A DNA stretch of 64,000 bases from an uncultured Blautia sp. (GTDB taxonomy: Bacteria > Bacillota > Clostridia > Lachnospirales > Lachnospiraceae), in assembly GCF_934371575.1 (NCBI RefSeq), contig NZ_CAKRNY010000009.1:31460-95459 (forward strand), read 5' to 3'. The translations under genes and the position numbers were made by a program. Every line of letters begins with the position of its first letter. Within the stretch, counting starts at the first letter, position 1. Positions 60,459 through 64,000 of this stretch are shown here, piece after piece. The notes under the pieces were generated by a model, which made no database searches, had not been told where the DNA came from, and saw nothing but the letters and a program-made list of their open reading frames with translations.

Positions 60459-60878
60459 TTACGGGAACCACCGCTTATAAAAATAATACAGGGAACCTAA
60501 GGTTTTTCCCAGTGCGACAGTGATCACAACCCAGCGGATCCCGTTGGCCAGCTTGATCCTTCTGGAAAAGATAGGGAAAACATCTGCCATCTCAGCCAGA
60601 GCCATGATCCATCCTCCAAGGAAGATCCCGGAGAAAAGCCCGTAGAGGATCAGGGCGAAGGTGCCTCCTGGAATATGCCAGTCATAGAGAAAGAACAGAT
60701 TACCGCATACAATGCCAAGAAGTGTAATATCTTCATATAATAAAATATGTTTTCCGGTGTGGGTAACGCCTGCATATCTTGGCACTATGGAAAGACCAAT
60801 AAGCAGACCGACTACACCGCCTGCGATAATGATTCCGGAGCAGAAACCGATGACGGACAGGAAAATTTGCTGAAGCAT
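60459..60878 (-). CDS. spoVAB: Stage V sporulation protein AB
   Basis: A 139-residue membrane protein starting MLQQIFLSVIGFCSGIIIAG with about four helices and the conserved GLSIVPRYAGVTHTGKHILLYED stretch (split across residues 26-50). Start chosen at ATG 60878 behind AAAGGAGTCCATATTC; longer frames upstream cover the promoter. It is required for DPA uptake in Bacillus. It stands alone: spoVAA copy 1 is 39 kb away, and the truncated AraC gene converges on it with a 6-base gap. It has its own sigma-G-like promoter. The only spoVAB in the window. Confidence 0.88.
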   Translation of the reverse strand: MLQQIFLSVIGFCSGIIIAGGVVGLLIGLSIVPRYAGVTHTGKHILLYEDITLLGIVCGNLFFLYDWHIPGGTFALILYGLFSGIFLGGWIMALAEMADVFPIFSRRIKLANGIRWVVITVALGKTLGSLYYFYKRWFP

Positions 60879-60923
60879 GAATATGGACTCCTTTCGATTA
60901 GAAATGCATGTTTTGTCTCGCTT

Positions 60924-60952
60924 TAGTATGGAAAGAATCTTGAAAAATATGC
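60924..60952 (-). promoter_or_regulatory. Sigma-G-like promoter of spoVAB
   Basis: On the minus strand GCATA (60948-60952) and CATACTA (60924-60930) are 17 bp apart. The -10 is identical to the one before spoVAC copy 1. Confidence 0.62.
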
Positions 60953-60960
60953 GTTTTTCC

Positions 60961-60989
60961 TGTACATTTGTGCGGTTAAATAGTATAAT
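60961..60989 (+). promoter_or_regulatory. Candidate sigma-A promoter of murB-rapZ-whiA
   Basis: TGTACA (60961-60966), 17 bp, TATAAT (60984-60989). It is divergent from, and 8 bases away from, the spoVAB promoter. Confidence 0.6.
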
Positions 60990-61073
60990 AAAACAATGCG
61001 GCAATGGACAGAATAGGATTGCCGCATGGTTATGAAAGAAAGTTTAATATAGAAAGATTGAGGATGTAAATCT

Positions 61074-61985
61074 GTGAATGTAAATATAAAACAGCGCTTT
61101 CAGGAAATTCTGGGGAATGACCGGGTTCTGGAAGCTGAGCCGATGAGCAAGCATACTACATTCCGAATCGGTGGACCAGCTGACTTATTTGTAGCACCAG
61201 AGAATACAGATGAGATAAAGAAGCTTATAGCTATTTGCAAAGAGGAAGAAGTACCTTATTTCATTCTTGGGAATGGAAGCAATCTGCTTGTAAGCGATAA
61301 AGGTTATCGTGGTGTTATCATGCAGCTGTACCGAAGCTTTGGACAGATCACTCTTAAGGAAAATGAAATCCATGCCCAGGCGGGCGCTCTTTTATCCGGG
61401 ATTGCAGCCATGGCAAGGGAAGCTTCCCTGACAGGCTTTGAATTTGCCGGAGGAATTCCTGGAACCTTAGGCGGCGCGGTAGTAATGAATGCAGGAGCCT
61501 ATGGCGGAGAAATGAAGGATGTTCTGAAAGAAGTGACGGTTCTGACTCCAGAGGGAGAGATTGTTACTTTGCAGGCAGATGAGCTTCAGATGGGATATCG
61601 AACCAGCGTGGTAAAGGAAGCCGGTTATATTGTTCTGGAAGCGGTAATTTCCTTAAAGGAGGGAAATCCGGAGGAGATTAAAAACCGCATGCAGGAACTG
61701 GCTGCCATGAGAAGCAGCAAACAGCCCCTTTCCTATCCAAGTGCAGGAAGCACATTCAAAAGACCGGAAGGATATTTTGCCGGTAAACTGATCATGGACA
61801 GCGGACTTCGGGGTTATCAGGTTGGCGGTGCCCAGGTCTCTGAGAAGCATTGTGGCTTTGTGATCAACGCAGGTAATGCCACTGCGAAGGATGTGACAAC
61901 ACTCATGGCTGATGTTCAGCGGATCGTTATGGAGAAATTCGGTGTGAAGCTGGAACCTGAAGTGAAGCTTTTAGGAGAATTTTAA
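61074..61985 (+). CDS. murB: UDP-N-acetylmuramate dehydrogenase
   Basis: A 303-residue type II MurB, the FAD enzyme that reduces UDP-GlcNAc-enolpyruvate to UDP-MurNAc. FAD-binding segments TTFRIGGPADLFV and GNGSNLLVSDKGYRG are visible, along with GGIPGTLGGAVVMNAGAYGGE, the SAGSTFKRP loop and a C-terminal EPEVKLLGEF with the catalytic Glu. GTG 61074 behind GAGGATGTAAATCT is the start. First gene of the cell-envelope/regulatory cluster. Confidence 0.94.
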   Translation: MNVNIKQRFQEILGNDRVLEAEPMSKHTTFRIGGPADLFVAPENTDEIKKLIAICKEEEVPYFILGNGSNLLVSDKGYRGVIMQLYRSFGQITLKENEIHAQAGALLSGIAAMAREASLTGFEFAGGIPGTLGGAVVMNAGAYGGEMKDVLKEVTVLTPEGEIVTLQADELQMGYRTSVVKEAGYIVLEAVISLKEGNPEEIKNRMQELAAMRSSKQPLSYPSAGSTFKRPEGYFAGKLIMDSGLRGYQVGGAQVSEKHCGFVINAGNATAKDVTTLMADVQRIVMEKFGVKLEPEVKLLGEF

Positions 61986-62000
61986 AGGTATATATGGTGA

Positions 62001-62018
62001 TGCCGCCGCTATGCGGCA
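62001..62018 (+). other. Hairpin between murB and rapZ
   Basis: TGCCGC and GCGGCA form a short stem around CGCTAT, without a U-run (GTCCGTTTTAAG follows). Weak terminator or processing site. Confidence 0.45.
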
Positions 62019-62077
62019 TGTCCGTTTTAAGATACAAAAGAGGCAGGTGTGGTCATCTGCCTGGCAGGAGATAAATT

Positions 62078-62956
62078 ATGCGATTTGTTATAGTTACAGG
62101 TGTTTCCGGCGCAGGTAAATCCACAGTGTTAAAAATGCTGGAGGATGCTCATTATTTTTGCGTGGACAATCTTCCTATTCCTCTGATAGAGAAATTTGCA
62201 TCTCTGATGCTGGAAGTACATGAAGAAGGTGTTCAGAATGCAGCTCTTGGTATTGATGCCAGAAGTGGCCACTCTCTGGAAGAGCTTGCCCAGGTTCTGG
62301 ATCATATGAAAGAGGCGGGATATGAATTTGAAATCCTTTTCATGGATGCAGAGGATTCTGTGCTTGTGAAGCGTTATAAAGAAACCAGACGCAGTCATCC
62401 TCTTGCGAGCAATGGCAGAGTGGATGACGGAATACGACTAGAACGTGAAAAAATGGATTTTCTTCGCAAAAGAGCGGATTACATTATTGATACCAGCCAT
62501 TTGCTTACAAGAGAACTTCGACTGGAAATCGAAAAGATTTTTGTAAAGAATGAGAAATTCTGCAGCATGATGGTAACGGTTCTGTCCTTTGGATTCAAAT
62601 ACGGTATTCCGGCAGACGCGGATCTGGTATTTGACGTACGTTTTCTGCCGAATCCATATTATGAAGACGAATTGCGGCCGCTTACAGGCATGGACGAAAG
62701 CGTATTCAATTATGTAATGGATAATGAAACAGCCAGGATTTTTGCGAATAAGCTGGAAGATATGATTGAATTTCTTATCCCCAAATATGCGCAGGAGGGC
62801 AAAACGAGTCTGGTGATCGCAGTTGGATGTACAGGCGGCAAGCATCGTTCTGTTACCATAGCAAGAGAGTTATACGGTCGTATTGCCAGAAACAATGAAT
62901 ATGGTTTCAGGCTGGAACACAGGGATGTGGACAAAGACAGGTTGCTGAAGAAATAG
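62078..62956 (+). CDS. rapZ: RNase adapter / nucleotide-binding protein RapZ
   Basis: A 292-residue protein of the RapZ/YvcJ family. The P-loop is GVSGAGKS (residues 8-15) and the conserved C-terminal region has VAVGCTGGKHRSV in the form VIAVGCTGGKHRSVTIA. In enterobacteria RapZ controls glmS mRNA decay; in Firmicutes YvcJ binds GTP and links to competence and envelope metabolism. AGGAGATAAATT precedes ATG 62078. It is followed 16 bases later by whiA, the standard order. Confidence 0.93.
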   Translation: MRFVIVTGVSGAGKSTVLKMLEDAHYFCVDNLPIPLIEKFASLMLEVHEEGVQNAALGIDARSGHSLEELAQVLDHMKEAGYEFEILFMDAEDSVLVKRYKETRRSHPLASNGRVDDGIRLEREKMDFLRKRADYIIDTSHLLTRELRLEIEKIFVKNEKFCSMMVTVLSFGFKYGIPADADLVFDVRFLPNPYYEDELRPLTGMDESVFNYVMDNETARIFANKLEDMIEFLIPKYAQEGKTSLVIAVGCTGGKHRSVTIARELYGRIARNNEYGFRLEHRDVDKDRLLKK

Positions 62957-62972
62957 AAAGAGGAGAGCGGAA

Positions 62973-63932
62973 ATGTCTTTTTCAGGGATGGTGAAAGAAG
63001 AACTTTCCAGGCATGTTGGCTCCGGAAGACATTGCAGGATTGCGGAGCTGGCTGCGATTTTCACATTTTGCGGCAGCCTGGATACTGGAACAGATGGAGG
63101 GATTTCCCTTCGTATCCAGACAGAAAATGAGGCACTTTCAAGAAAAGGCTTTACATTATTGCAAAAAACATTTAATATAGAGACAGACGTATCAAATTCC
63201 CGAATTAATTGTTTCAGACGTGGGAATCTCTTTTGTATTTCACTATCAGATCAGATGCTGGTCAGCGAAATACTGGATTCTGTCAAACTGAAATATACGG
63301 GAATGAGCGGAGAAATGCCTCTTATATCCGATTCCATCATATATCAGAGGGATTGTTGTAAAAGAGCATTTGTACGCGGTGCTTTTCTCTCAGCGGGGTC
63401 CATCAGTGATCCACAGAAAGGGTATCATTTTGAAATTGTATGTCCCAGCGAGGAGATAGGCAGGCAGCTGCAGGAGATCATCCATAGTTTTCATATAGAT
63501 GCCAAGATTGTGCTTCGCAAGAAGTCATATGTACTTTATGTGAAGGAAGGAGCACAGATCGTGGATATGCTGGCTATTATGGAAGCGAACGTTGCTCTTA
63601 TGGATCTGGAGAATATCCGCATCCTGAAGGAGATGCGTAATTCAGTGAACCGGAAGGTCAATTGTGAGACTGCAAATATTAATAAAACGGTTAATGCGGC
63701 GGTGAAGCAGATCGAGGATATCAGACTTCTTGAAGAGAGGGTGGGGCTGGAAAGCCTGAATGAGGGACTGGAAGAGATTGCTAAATTGCGGCTGCAGTAT
63801 CCGGAAGCAACACTTAAAGAATTAGGATTGATGTTGAACCCACAGGTTGGAAAATCCGGAGTAAATCATCGGCTTCGTAAACTGAGTCTGATGGCGGATG
63901 ACCTGAGGGAAAACAAGGAGGAATTATTATGA
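62973..63932 (+). CDS. whiA: DNA-binding protein WhiA
   Basis: A 319-residue WhiA. An N-terminal LAGLIDADG-like fold (FSGMVKEELSRH to about 200) joins a C-terminal HTH domain with the conserved PEATLKELGLMLNPQVGKSGVNHRL region (spread over residues 273-300). WhiA influences cell division and chromosome segregation in Bacillus and is a sporulation regulator in Streptomyces. GAGGAGAGCGGAA precedes ATG 62973. Its stop overlaps the next start (ATGA). Confidence 0.94.
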   Translation: MSFSGMVKEELSRHVGSGRHCRIAELAAIFTFCGSLDTGTDGGISLRIQTENEALSRKGFTLLQKTFNIETDVSNSRINCFRRGNLFCISLSDQMLVSEILDSVKLKYTGMSGEMPLISDSIIYQRDCCKRAFVRGAFLSAGSISDPQKGYHFEIVCPSEEIGRQLQEIIHSFHIDAKIVLRKKSYVLYVKEGAQIVDMLAIMEANVALMDLENIRILKEMRNSVNRKVNCETANINKTVNAAVKQIEDIRLLEERVGLESLNEGLEEIAKLRLQYPEATLKELGLMLNPQVGKSGVNHRLRKLSLMADDLRENKEELL

Positions 63933-64000
63933 TTAAAAAGCCAATCACCATTCACCTGTCCACAGGACTTGAAGCCAGACCCGTTGCACAGCTGGTACAG
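63929..64000 (+). CDS. HPr-like protein (Crh type), N-terminal part
   Basis: The 24 visible residues, MIKKPITIHLSTGLEARPVA then QLVQ, match the HPr family start. Residue 15 is Glu where HPr has the phosphorylatable His15 (GLEARP instead of GLHARP). Bacillus Crh likewise lacks His15 (Gln there) and lies after whiA, acting only in Ser46-dependent catabolite control. Position and residue 15 both favour a Crh-type regulator. Ser46 is outside the window. ATG 63929 overlaps the whiA stop and is preceded by AAGGAGGAATT. Confidence 0.85.
   Translation, partial: MIKKPITIHLSTGLEARPVAQLVQ

Overview
The window looks like chromosomal DNA of a spore-forming, gut-type Clostridia, most likely Lachnospiraceae (Blautia or a near relative). 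This is inferred from SpoVA genes, LacI/YesMN-style sugar loci, Shine-Dalgarno-rich starts, moderate GC and the murB-rapZ-whiA-crh cluster. Genus is a guess; no rRNA or tRNA gene was seen. No CRISPR array, phage or insertion sequence was found.

Layout. 1-4.7 kb: end of galE, a HAD phosphatase, then an atypical thioredoxin reductase, B12-binding radical SAM protein, 34-residue membrane peptide, PurM-like protein and trmL. 4.8-9.3 kb (minus): mutS2, response regulator and histidine kinase as one operon. 9.4-14.8 kb: yhaM, rlmD, a multi-pass membrane protein, a GNAT acetyltransferase and a flavodoxin. 14.8-16.1 kb: metY (minus). 16.3-21.2 kb: a MalT/LuxR-type regulator followed by two secreted proteins. 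21.2-25.0 kb: spoVAC-AD-AE-AA (minus) and a divergent AraC regulator. 25.1-33.5 kb: LacI regulator, sugar ABC importer and two alpha-glucosidases (GH13 with an isomaltase signature, GH31). 33.7-42.2 kb: YesM/YesN two-component system and a ribose-type ABC importer. 42.4-45.3 kb: a UvrA paralogue lacking the UvrB-binding domain. 45.3-48.7 kb (minus): a PhnDCE-type importer with a double-length permease, preceded by a candidate structured RNA. 49.2-57.5 kb: LytTR/GHKL two-component system, a secreted membrane-anchored GH3 protein with rearranged domains, a small membrane protein and an ordinary GH3. 57.6-60.5 kb: a second, decayed copy of the spoVA-araC block. 60.5-64 kb: spoVAB, murB, rapZ, whiA and the start of a Crh-like HPr protein.

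Most notable. The spoVA-araC block is present twice in direct orientation about 36 kb apart. Copy 1 (21.2-25.0 kb) is intact. Copy 2 (57.6-60.5 kb) carries a frameshifting deletion and nonsense codon in spoVAE, lost 5' ends of spoVAA and spoVAC, a 63-codon in-frame deletion in spoVAD, and a 154-codon in-frame deletion that leaves an AraC protein with only its DNA-binding part. spoVAB lies alone beside copy 2. Sigma-G-like promoters (CATACTA -10) precede spoVAC of copy 1 and spoVAB, but none is seen before copy 2 spoVAC. Other points: an unidentified RNA of about 210 nt with its own promoter and terminator, direct repeats that may be LytTR sites before the GH3 gene, a perfect 14-bp palindrome before the isomaltooligosaccharide operon, and Glu at position 15 in the HPr-like protein.
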